From: Phycisphaerae bacterium
GTDB taxonomy: Bacteria; Planctomycetota; Phycisphaerae; UBA1845
Reading direction: 5' to 3'
DNA length: 5,300 nt
Assembly: GCA_029260195.1 (NCBI GenBank)
Contig: JAJDDS010000064.1
Span: forward strand, 1 to 5,300
Position numbers and translations under genes: made by a program. The notes beneath the pieces were generated by a model. The model had not been told where the DNA came from and ran no database searches. It saw only the letters and a list, made by a program, of their open reading frames with translations. This document shows positions 1-5,300 of the stretch, in pieces (position 1 is the stretch's first letter; every line of letters begins with the position of its first letter).

Positions 1-734
1 CCCTTCTCCGCCAGCAGAAGTCCCGGCGACCCGAACAGCCGCGTGATCCCCAGCGAGCGACCCGCCGCCTCGATCATCGACGACGTGGACGGCGCCGACA
101 GCAGACGGTGCAACCCCATGGGCGCCCACAACTGCTTGCGCACCGTGATCCGATCGAACGACAGCGCCCGCAGACGATGCCCCAACTGACCGCCCGTGTA
201 GCAGAAATAAGGTCGTGTATTCCCCTCGATCCGCCGCTTCATCCGAAACAACACCGGCGTCAAGACGTTCGGCCCCACGAGCGACGCGTAATCCACCAGC
301 AACATTCGCCGACTCACGCGGGCCATCTCCCGCAGCAGCCCCTCCCAGCGCTCCACGTGCGACAGCAATCGAATCGCCACCACCAGATCAAACGCACCGT
401 CCGCAAACGGCAGCGACCACAAATCCGACGCAACAAACCGCAGCCGATCACCGTGCGTTTCAAACAGTGGCTGAATTTGCCGCGCGCACGAAGCGGCGCT
501 GCCCTGCACACACACCTCGTGACCGCAACCCAGCAGATACGGCGTCAACTGCCCGTGACCGCCGCCCACCTCCAGCACGCGCATCGGACCCGCGACGCCG
601 CGCAGTAAGCGATCCACCGCGTCGGTTTGCCGTTCAAGCAGGAATCTCCCAGAAGCCCCCCCGAATCGCCGTCGGTACGCATCGCTGGACGTCTCGACAT
701 CGGGCGTGACGATATCGTGTGCCAAGCCCTTCAT
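1..734 (-). CDS. Class I SAM-dependent methyltransferase (3' end beyond left edge)
   Basis: Reading leftward from the ATG at 734 gives 244 uninterrupted codons that leave the window without a stop. Seen: a Rossmann-type methyltransferase core. The glycine-rich SAM loop (VLEVGGGHGQLT, residues 53-64) is followed by a second strand (HEVCVQGSAAS, 72-82). Next come D104 with the LPFADGAFDLVV segment (108-119) and a helix typical of the Methyltransf_11 family (SHVERWEGLLREMARVS, 125-141). Length is near the usual 240-260, so only a few residues are probably missing. The acidic residue normally found at the end of strand 2, which holds the SAM ribose, appears to be Ala80. The acceptor substrate cannot be read from sequence. 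It follows the glycosyltransferase gene by 54 bp on the same strand, so it is likely co-transcribed and may act on the same glycan or lipid; that is inference. The start is supported by a GGAGGGAA ribosome site 6 nt upstream. Confidence 0.9.
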   Translation of the reverse strand, partial: MKGLAHDIVTPDVETSSDAYRRRFGGASGRFLLERQTDAVDRLLRGVAGPMRVLEVGGGHGQLTPYLLGCGHEVCVQGSAASCARQIQPLFETHGDRLRFVASDLWSLPFADGAFDLVVAIRLLSHVERWEGLLREMARVSRRMLLVDYASLVGPNVLTPVLFRMKRRIEGNTRPYFCYTGGQLGHRLRALSFDRITVRKQLWAPMGLHRLLSAPSTSSMIEAAGRSLGITRLFGSPGLLLAEK

Positions 735-740
735 CAACCG

Positions 741-748
741 TTCCCTCC
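741..748 (-). promoter_or_regulatory. Ribosome binding site of the methyltransferase gene
   Basis: On the minus strand this reads GGAGGGAA, a strong Shine-Dalgarno match, ending 6 nt before the ATG at 734. An ATG overlapping its 5' edge (750-748) is in a different frame, so it does not compete as a start for the methyltransferase. Confidence 0.7.
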
Positions 749-788
749 ATCGATCCGCCGCCCCGCGACTGACCGCAAGCGCACCGCG

Positions 789-1856
789 TCAGCCCGAACG
801 CGACGACACCGGATCCTCCGCCGCCGTCCGCGACACCTCGGGCCGACCGCCGTGCTTCGGCCGCCCCCCGTGAATCGTCTCCCTAACCTTGTAGATCCGC
901 CGACCCTGACTCTCGTGGTAGATGCGCACAAGCAACTCCGATAACACGCCCATCACCAGGAACATCACTGCCATCAGCACCAGCATCACAGCGAGCAACA
1001 GCAGCACGTTTCGGTTGAGATTCAGCGGCTCGGAGACAAAATATCCGTATTTCTGAAAAACAGCCAATGTCAATCCGAAGAACGCCACCGCCATCGTGAT
1101 GAGACTTAGCTTTCCGAAGAAGTAGATCGGCTTCGTCAGGTAGTCGCCGAGGAATTTCACCGTCACCAGGTCGAGCAACACCTTGATCGTGCGGCGCAGG
1201 TCATACTTGGTCTTCCCGTGAATCCGTGCCCGGTGATTCACCACCACCTCCGCGATCCGCGCACCCCGCCAACGCGTGATCACGGGCAGGAACCGGTGCA
1301 TCTCACCGTACAGCTTCACGTCCTCGAGCGCCTCGCGGCGGTAGGCTTTGAGCGTGCAGCCCAAATCGTTGATTTGCGTATTCGTCATCCACCGAATCAA
1401 CTTGTTCGCCAGGAGCGACGGAAACCGCCTGCTGAAAAGCTTGTCCTGACGATTCTTGCGCCACCCGCTCGCCACATCGTAACCCGGCGATTCGTCCAGT
1501 TTGGCGACCAGCGCCGCGATGTCGCGCGGATCGTTCTGAAGATCGCCGTCCATCGGGACGATCACCCTCCCTCGAGCGATCTCGAACCCCGCAGCCATCG
1601 CAGCCGTCTGCCCGAAACTGCGTGTCAAGTGTAGAATCGTACAGTGTGGATCGTCCGCGATCGCGTTTTCGAGGTTCGACAACGTTCGGTCTTTGCTGCC
1701 GTCGTCGATGAACAGAACTTCGTAGGAATAGGGCCCCGCGTCCATGACGGTCGACAGCTCGTCGTACAGCGGCACGACGTTCGCTTCCTCGTTGCGCAGC
1801 GGTATCACGATCGTTAGATCGATGTCGCCGACCTTGCCTGACTCGTCGTGGCACAT
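789..1856 (-). CDS. Polyprenyl-phosphate glycosyltransferase, GT2 family (GtrB/ArnC/DPM1-like)
   Basis: A 355-residue membrane-anchored glycosyltransferase. By family knowledge it moves a sugar from a nucleotide donor to undecaprenyl phosphate or a similar carrier at the cytoplasmic face of the inner membrane. Seen: the GT2 nucleotide-binding start (LTIVIPLRNEEANV, residues 14-27), DDGSKDRT (51-58), and the metal-binding DxD-type motif in PMDGDLQNDP (101-110). Further motifs are GWRKNRQD (131-138), LGCTLKAYRREA (165-176) and HGKTKY (213-218). Two hydrophobic segments (about 247-266 and 284-307) fit the two C-terminal membrane helices of GtrB-type enzymes. The tail holds a short tandem GGRPKHGGRPE (330-340), then a polar end. 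The ATG at 1856 is chosen because an in-frame TGA lies 9 nt upstream and a GGGGGTGA ribosome site precedes it. The sugar and lipid are not readable. It probably forms a transcription unit with the downstream methyltransferase. Confidence 0.93.
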   Translation of the reverse strand: MCHDESGKVGDIDLTIVIPLRNEEANVVPLYDELSTVMDAGPYSYEVLFIDDGSKDRTLSNLENAIADDPHCTILHLTRSFGQTAAMAAGFEIARGRVIVPMDGDLQNDPRDIAALVAKLDESPGYDVASGWRKNRQDKLFSRRFPSLLANKLIRWMTNTQINDLGCTLKAYRREALEDVKLYGEMHRFLPVITRWRGARIAEVVVNHRARIHGKTKYDLRRTIKVLLDLVTVKFLGDYLTKPIYFFGKLSLITMAVAFFGLTLAVFQKYGYFVSEPLNLNRNVLLLLAVMLVLMAVMFLVMGVLSELLVRIYHESQGRRIYKVRETIHGGRPKHGGRPEVSRTAAEDPVSSRSG

Positions 1857-1862
1857 CAGACG

Positions 1863-1870
1863 TCACCCCC
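1863..1870 (-). promoter_or_regulatory. Ribosome binding site of the glycosyltransferase gene
   Basis: On the minus strand this reads GGGGGTGA, 7 of 8 bases matching GGAGGTGA, and ends 6 nt before the ATG at 1856. Its TGA is also an in-frame stop for the glycosyltransferase frame, which limits the start to 1856 or later, barring a CTG start at 1859. Confidence 0.55.
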
Positions 1871-1967
1871 ATCGTAGCCCGACCCGCCCGCCCCCCTTTA
1901 CGGACAGCCCGCACCGATAAAAACCCCGCTGATGCGTATGAGGATCGCCGACAGCCTCCCGCACGCC

Positions 1968-1996
1968 AGAATGCCACATCCTCCCCCTTCGGTCAA
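1968..1996 (-). promoter_or_regulatory. Weak candidate promoter for the glycosyltransferase-methyltransferase unit
   Basis: On the minus strand TTGACC (1996-1991) is followed after 17 nt by CATTCT (1973-1968). The first hexamer matches 5 of 6 of the sigma-70 -35 consensus, but the second matches only 3 of 6 of the -10. It would place the transcript start about 100 nt before the gene. In GC-rich sequence such a match can arise by chance. Confidence 0.2.
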
Positions 1997-2050
1997 TATC
2001 GAGTCCCCGGCCTCGCAGCTTAACAACGCCTCCCCTCCATCCCCCCCTTG

Positions 2051-2069
2051 CCCCCGGCTCCGCCGGGGG
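2051..2069. repeat. Strong GC hairpin within a C-rich (G-rich on minus) intergenic tract
   Basis: CCCCCGGC (2051-2058) is a perfect inverted copy of GCCGGGGG (2062-2069) around a 3-nt loop. It sits among C-tracts at about 2041-2047 and 2084-2092. It lies about 150 nt after the permease stop on the transcribed strand. It could stabilise the 3' end of the operon mRNA, mark a Rho-type or repeat-based end, or be a copy of a dispersed intergenic repeat. No T-run follows it on either strand, so a canonical terminator is unlikely. Confidence 0.5.
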
Positions 2070-2220
2070 ACCCCTCCTCCTCGCCCCCCCCCAGTGCCAT
2101 CCTTGTCAGGCCGAACGGTGGCCAGGAATCTGCCGCGTCGGGATCCCATTCGGTGCCGGCGCCGGTCTGCCCCCGACGCACGACGGGACTGAGGAGTCTG
2201 ACCGCGACGGGTCGCGCGCG

Positions 2221-3549
2221 TCACTCCGGGATGGATCGGCCGTGGGGGTCCGTGGTGGGGTCGGCGACGTCGGCGGCCATGCGTTCGCGCATTTGGGGCG
2301 TGACGAAGTGTTCCATTCGTTCGGCTGGCGCGTGCAAATGATCGAGAGGGAGATCGAAATGCTCCGCCAAATACGTTTCCCACAGGCGATGCGAACGGAC
2401 CAGTCCCTTGGCTCGCCGCAGTCCGGAGTGAGTGAGGGTGACGGCGTCGTGTTCGGTGCGCAGAAATCCGCGTCTGCGGAGTCGCCAGACGGCGAACCGC
2501 ACCGTGAGTCCGCCGCCGACGGCCCGAACAACCTGCGCGGGTGAAAGGGGTCGGGAGTCTTTTTTGACACGGGACCCCGCGGTTGACGGGTCGCTGCCAA
2601 TAAAGACTCCCGACCCCTTTTCCTGCCATCTGTAGAGCATGGCAAGGATGTCCTCGCGCACGACGCGGACAGTCAACGCCGTGCGGTGCAGCCACATACT
2701 GAGCAGACCATATCGGGGCGCCGTGATGAGGGCGACAGTGAACAGCCCACCGGCAACGACGCTCATCATTCCAGCCACCGACGTATTCCAGTACACCGCG
2801 AGCAGCGTGCCGATTGCCGACGAGACCACGCCGTGTATGGCGGCGATCATCAACATGCGATCGAGGCGGTCGGTGAGAAGGTGGGCTGTCGCGCCGGGGA
2901 CTATCAGCATGGCTACGACGAGGATTGACCCGACGGACTCAAAAGCGGCGACAGTGGTTCCCGCGACCATGGCCATCAGGAGGTAGTGAACGAGTGCGGC
3001 GCGGATGCCCATGGTGGTGGCGAGATGCGCGTCAAAGGACACGATTCTGAGCTCCTTGTAGAGAATCACGACAAACGCGATGACCAGCCCGGTGACGATC
3101 AGGAGCGACCAGAAGGCACGGGGGGCATCAATGCCGAAATGGGTCACGACGTCGAGGGGAACGAACTCGATGAGTCCGTACAGAACGCATCCGGGATCGA
3201 GATCCACGTCGCGCGCGGTGCGCGTGATCATGATGACGCCGAGGGCGAAAAGCGACGTGAAGACGACGCCCATCGAGGCGTCCTCGGGTACCTTTGCGAT
3301 GCGGTGGATGGACTGCGAGAGGAACGCGGTGAGCGTGCCGACGATCATGGCGCCAATGAACATCGGAAAGATGTCGCGGCTGCCGGTGATCATGAAGGCG
3401 AGGACCAGTCCGGGGAGGATGGCGTGCGCGATGGCGTCGCCGAGCAGGCTCAGCCGGCGAAGGAGGAGGTAGCAGCCAAGGACGCCGCAGGACGCGTTCA
3501 CCAGAGCGCCGACGGCGATCATCCAGTATTCGTCAGCAGTGAGTGTCAT
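2221..3549 (-). CDS. Metal ABC permease fused to a DtxR/MntR-like sensor domain, with in-frame palindromic insert
   Basis: A 442-residue fusion. Residues about 1-285 form an ABC-3 family permease with several membrane helices and the motifs GDAIAHAILPG (37-47), YKELRIVSFD (164-173) and IVPGATAHLLTDRLDRM (216-232). By family it would pair with the other permease to move Mn, Zn or Fe inward. Residues about 295-442 resemble a DtxR/MntR regulator: a first helix (REDILAMLYRWQ, 298-309), a winged-helix core (about 336-375), then RSHRLWETYL (385-394), ERMEH (410-414) and DPHGRSIPE (434-442) at the very end. By my hand alignment to MntR, D300, H387, E410, E413 and H414 match metal ligands, with Glu where IdeR/DtxR has Cys; this favours manganese. 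The N-terminal Glu11 equivalent is Ala303. Residues 311-336 come from an inserted palindrome. The start overlaps the upstream permease stop (ATGA), so translation is probably coupled. Confidence 0.92.
   Translation of the reverse strand: MTLTADEYWMIAVGALVNASCGVLGCYLLLRRLSLLGDAIAHAILPGLVLAFMITGSRDIFPMFIGAMIVGTLTAFLSQSIHRIAKVPEDASMGVVFTSLFALGVIMITRTARDVDLDPGCVLYGLIEFVPLDVVTHFGIDAPRAFWSLLIVTGLVIAFVVILYKELRIVSFDAHLATTMGIRAALVHYLLMAMVAGTTVAAFESVGSILVVAMLIVPGATAHLLTDRLDRMLMIAAIHGVVSSAIGTLLAVYWNTSVAGMMSVVAGGLFTVALITAPRYGLLSMWLHRTALTVRVVREDILAMLYRWQEKGSGVFIGSDPSTAGSRVKKDSRPLSPAQVVRAVGGGLTVRFAVWRLRRRGFLRTEHDAVTLTHSGLRRAKGLVRSHRLWETYLAEHFDLPLDHLHAPAERMEHFVTPQMRERMAADVADPTTDPHGRSIPE
2544..2621 (-). mobile_element. 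REP-like palindromic element inserted in frame in a permease-regulator gene
   Basis: AAAGGGGTCGGGAGTCTTT (read leftward from 2620 to 2602) is a perfect inverted copy of the 19 bases at 2544-2562, around a 39-nt centre. The centre contains a second small stem (2573-2577 with 2588-2592). A tract of 78 bases adds exactly 26 codons, encoding residues 311-336 of the fusion protein (KGSGVFIGSDPS onward to PLS). No target-site duplication is evident. The layout resembles non-autonomous palindromes mobilised by REP-associated tyrosine transposases (RAYT), which carry no gene and leave no duplications. That assignment is inference, since only one copy and no transposase lie in the window. An alternative is a locally evolved linker, but a perfect 19-bp inverted repeat makes that unlikely. 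Confidence 0.7.
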
Positions 3550-4844
3550 GGCATGGCACTCTCGTGGGAGATGGCATGGGGCGACGGCGGGGTGCCGTTG
3601 TCATCGGCGGGCCAGCGACCGAGTTCGACCAGTCGGCGTTCGAGCCGTCGGACTAGGTCCGAACCGAGGACGTGTTCGATGGCGTCGGCGTCGCGGTCGA
3701 CGCGGTCGGCAGCGACGTGGGCCTGTTCGATGAGGAACACCTCCCAAAGGCGGTGCGCGCGGACGACGCGGGCGGCGGCTGTGAGCCCGGATTCGGTGAG
3801 TCGATATTTCCCGTCGGAGCACCGTAGGGTGTGCCCGTCGGCGGCGGAATTGGACAGGGCGCGGCGGGCCTGATGAAGGGTCCACGCGCGGACGCGGATG
3901 AGGGCGACGGGGGCGCAGGGTGGGCGTCGCTGCGGATGGGGTTCAGCCAGTTCGTAGAGCGTGCGGAGGAGATTCTGTCGGGCGGTCTTGCGCTCGAGGG
4001 CACGGCGGGTGATCAGGCGGGCGACGATACCGCGCCGAGGCGCGAAGAGCATCGAGAAAACAAAGATCGTTGTGCCCACTAGGACGATGATGGGGCCGGC
4101 GGGCAGACGGGCGTAGCGGGCGCTGGCCAACGTGCCGATAGCGCCGGTAATCGCACCGAACGTCGCCGCGATCGTCAACATTGCGCCGAGGCGGTCCGTC
4201 CAGAAGCGGGCGGCTGCGCCGGGGATGATGAGCATGGCAGCCATCAAAACGACACCGACGGCTGGAAGTCCGACGACGGTGGTGACCACGAGAAGGGACA
4301 TCATGACCAGGTCGATGCGCATCGTGGGCCAGCCCTGGGCGGCGGCAAACCCACGGTCGAAGCTGAGCAGCTTGAACTCCTTGTAGAAAAGGAGTGTCGC
4401 GGCGAGGACCGCGGCGCACACGGCGGCGATGAGCATCACGTCCTGACTGACCATCGCTGCGGTTTTTCCGAATATGTACGAGTCCAGCCCGGCGCGGTTT
4501 CCACCGGGCGAATTCTGGATGATACGGGAGAGGACGATCCCCCCGCCGAAGAACACACTGAGAACCATGCCGATGGCTGCGTCCTCCTTGATGCGCGTCT
4601 TGTGACGCAGGAACGACACGATGGAGACGCCGAGGGTCCCGGTGACGAGTGCGCCGAGAAGGAAGGCGGCGAAGTGTCTGCGCCCGACGACGAGGTAGGC
4701 GATACAGATACCGGGGAGCGCGGCGTGCGCGAGCGCGTCGCCCATTAGAGCGCGTCGGCGGAGGACGGCGAAGGAGCCGATCACACCGCTCGACACGCCG
4801 AGCATGACGGTTCCGATCAAGACGATCCGCGTGTTGTAATCCAT
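3546..4844 (-). CDS. Metal ABC permease fused to a divergent DtxR/MntR-like domain
   Basis: A 432-residue fusion and paralogue of the next gene. Residues about 1-280 are an ABC-3 membrane domain with GDALAHAALPG (35-45), YKEFKLLSFD (154-163) and IIPGAAARFWTDRL (206-219); these would form half of a Mn/Zn/Fe import channel in the inner membrane. Residues about 286-432 are a DtxR/MntR-like module: TARQNLLRTLYELAE (287-301), YRLTESGLTAAARVVRAHRLWEVF read across 347-370, and DAIEHVL (387-393). By hand alignment, the helix-1 ligands are lost (N291 and R294). H364, E368, E390 and H391 remain, and D387 replaces the MntR Glu99. The terminal PHG-type motif is degraded to WPADDNGTPPSP (411-422). The domain is therefore recognisable but less canonical than its partner's. 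The start ATG at 4844 shares one base with the ATPase stop (TGATG); a GGGGGA ribosome-like tract precedes it. Confidence 0.91.
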   Translation of the reverse strand: MDYNTRIVLIGTVMLGVSSGVIGSFAVLRRRALMGDALAHAALPGICIAYLVVGRRHFAAFLLGALVTGTLGVSIVSFLRHKTRIKEDAAIGMVLSVFFGGGIVLSRIIQNSPGGNRAGLDSYIFGKTAAMVSQDVMLIAAVCAAVLAATLLFYKEFKLLSFDRGFAAAQGWPTMRIDLVMMSLLVVTTVVGLPAVGVVLMAAMLIIPGAAARFWTDRLGAMLTIAATFGAITGAIGTLASARYARLPAGPIIVLVGTTIFVFSMLFAPRRGIVARLITRRALERKTARQNLLRTLYELAEPHPQRRPPCAPVALIRVRAWTLHQARRALSNSAADGHTLRCSDGKYRLTESGLTAAARVVRAHRLWEVFLIEQAHVAADRVDRDADAIEHVLGSDLVRRLERRLVELGRWPADDNGTPPSPHAISHESAMP

Positions 4845-5300
4845 CAGTCCCCCGCGTTTCCGCGGCGCATGGCTTCGCCCGCCTCTTCGAGGAGGGTGAG
4901 TCTTCCGCCGTACGTGTTCTGCAGGTTGGCGGATGTGAAGATGTCGCGGGTGCGTCCGGTGGCGACGATGCGCATGTTGATCAGGACGAGGTGGTCGAAG
5001 TACCGTTCGACGGTTTGCAGGTCGTGGTGTACGACGACGACGGTATGTTCCCGACGCTTAAGTTCGCGGAGGATATCGATGATCGCGGCTTCAGTGGCCG
5101 CGTCGACGCCGGCGAATGGCTCGTCCATGAAGTAAATGCGCGCGTCCTGTACCAGCGCGCGGGCGAGGAAGACGCGCTGTTGCTGTCCACCCGAGAGTTG
5201 GGCGATCTGACGATGCGCGAAATCAGCCATGCCGACCTGTTCGAGCGCGTCCATGGCGGCGGATCGATCCCGCTTCCCGGGCCGTTTGAACCAGCCAAGT
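4844..5300 (-). CDS. Metal ABC transporter ATP-binding protein (N-terminal part beyond right edge)
   Basis: The visible 151 residues are the C-terminal part of the ATPase that powers the importer. The frame is open to the right edge (LGWFKRPGKRDRSAA precedes the internal Met at 5254), so 5254 is not the true start. Walker A and the Q-loop must lie outside. Counting from that Met, the ABC signature is LSGGQQQR (20-27) and Walker B is IYFMDEP (40-46). The D-loop region is AGVDA (48-52), and the switch histidine is in VVVVHHDL (72-79). The HHDL and YFDHLVLIN segments and the 'FTSANLQNTYGGRL' tail are typical of TroB/MntA/ZnuC-like ATPases of the Mn/Zn/Fe class. It overlaps the first permease by one base. 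A solute-binding protein gene may lie further right, as in tro and mnt operons. Confidence 0.93.
   Translation of the reverse strand, partial: LGWFKRPGKRDRSAAMDALEQVGMADFAHRQIAQLSGGQQQRVFLARALVQDARIYFMDEPFAGVDAATEAAIIDILRELKRREHTVVVVHHDLQTVERYFDHLVLINMRIVATGRTRDIFTSANLQNTYGGRLTLLEEAGEAMRRGNAGD

Larger units (their letters stand above)
1857..2220. other. Non-coding gap between the metal-transport operon and the glycan genes
   Basis: These 364 bases contain no convincing gene. The open frames crossing them are proline/arginine-rich shadows. The gap holds the glycosyltransferase ribosome site at its left end and a strong GC hairpin at 2051-2069. Around the hairpin, at about 2030-2092, is a run of C-tracts, which are G-tracts on the minus strand. 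A small hairpin (CGCGA/TCGCG, 2203-2216) follows the permease stop, but no T-run accompanies it, so no classical intrinsic terminator is visible. Confidence 0.7.

Noticed and set aside
108..709. Two plus-strand frames of about 165 codons opposite the methyltransferase
   Set aside because: Their products are Arg/Pro/Ala-rich with no motifs, whereas the minus strand encodes a clear SAM-binding fold over the same bases.
871..906. Tandem GGRPKHGGRPE in the glycosyltransferase tail as a functional repeat
   Set aside because: Only two short units in a polar C-terminal tail; probably simple slippage in a non-conserved region.
1218..1634. Plus-strand frame of 138 codons opposite the glycosyltransferase
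   Set aside because: It is antisense to the conserved GT2 core, has no domain signal and no ribosome site of note.
1932..2192. Plus-strand 86-codon frame in the intergenic gap as a possible small gene
   Set aside because: The product is dominated by Pro, Arg and Ser runs from the C-rich tract, with no convincing start signal or fold.
2203..2216. Small hairpin just after the permease stop as an intrinsic terminator
   Set aside because: The stem is only 5 bp and no T-run follows on the transcribed strand.
2544..2621. The palindrome as a single CRISPR repeat or as a regulator operator
   Set aside because: There is only one copy and no spacer periodicity. It lies within a coding frame far from any promoter, so an array or an operator is not supported.
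1898..2695. A 265-codon minus-strand frame running from inside permease 2 into the intergenic gap
   Set aside because: It is in a different frame from the permease, its product is Arg/Gly/Pro-rich without motifs, and it is open partly because the palindrome lacks stops in every frame of this strand.
2986..3873. A 295-codon open frame on the plus strand across both permease genes
   Set aside because: It is antisense to two well-supported genes, its product is low-complexity and rich in Asp, Glu, Gly and Arg, and it has no recognisable domain. It is a by-product of GC-rich codon use on the other strand.

Overview
The window is GC-rich and densely coded, with every convincing gene on the minus strand. 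It reads right to left as two functional blocks. The organism looks like a free-living bacterium with high GC and double-ended palindromic repeats, and a planctomycete-like (Phycisphaerae or relative) lineage is my best guess. That guess rests on recollection: permease-metalloregulator fusions and 'AAAAGGGGTCGGGAGTC' type repeats are things I associate with that group. It was not checked against any database.

Block 1 (5300 to 2221) is a metal-ion ABC importer operon of the manganese/zinc/iron (TroBCD / MntABC / ZnuBC) class. It holds the C-terminal part of the ATPase, which runs off the right edge, followed by two paralogous ABC-3 family permeases. The three genes overlap by 1 and 4 bases, so they are almost certainly co-translated. 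Both permeases are fusions: after about 285 residues of membrane domain, each carries a cytosolic C-terminal domain resembling DtxR/MntR metal-dependent repressors. A separate repressor gene (troR/mntR) is usual in such operons, and here the sensor module is welded to the channel. No substrate-binding protein gene is inside the window; it may lie to the right.

The most unusual object is a 77-78 bp palindromic element at about 2544-2621, lying in frame inside the second permease. It has perfect 19-bp inverted arms around a 39-nt centre. It adds about 26 residues between the first helix and the rest of the winged helix of the DtxR-like domain. Its three reading frames on the gene's strand are all free of stops. 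It looks like a REP-like mobile palindrome that has become protein-coding, comparable in principle to Rickettsia palindromic elements.

A 364-bp non-coding gap (1857-2220) separates the blocks. It contains a strong GC hairpin inside very C-rich sequence (G-rich on the transcribed strand) and only a weak promoter candidate.

Block 2 (1856 to 1) is a probable two-gene unit. It encodes a membrane-anchored polyprenyl-phosphate glycosyltransferase (GT2, GtrB/ArnC/DPM1-like) and, 54 bp downstream, a class I SAM-dependent methyltransferase that runs off the left edge. Together they suggest synthesis or modification of a cell-envelope glycan or glycolipid. Nothing in the sequence ties them functionally to metal transport.
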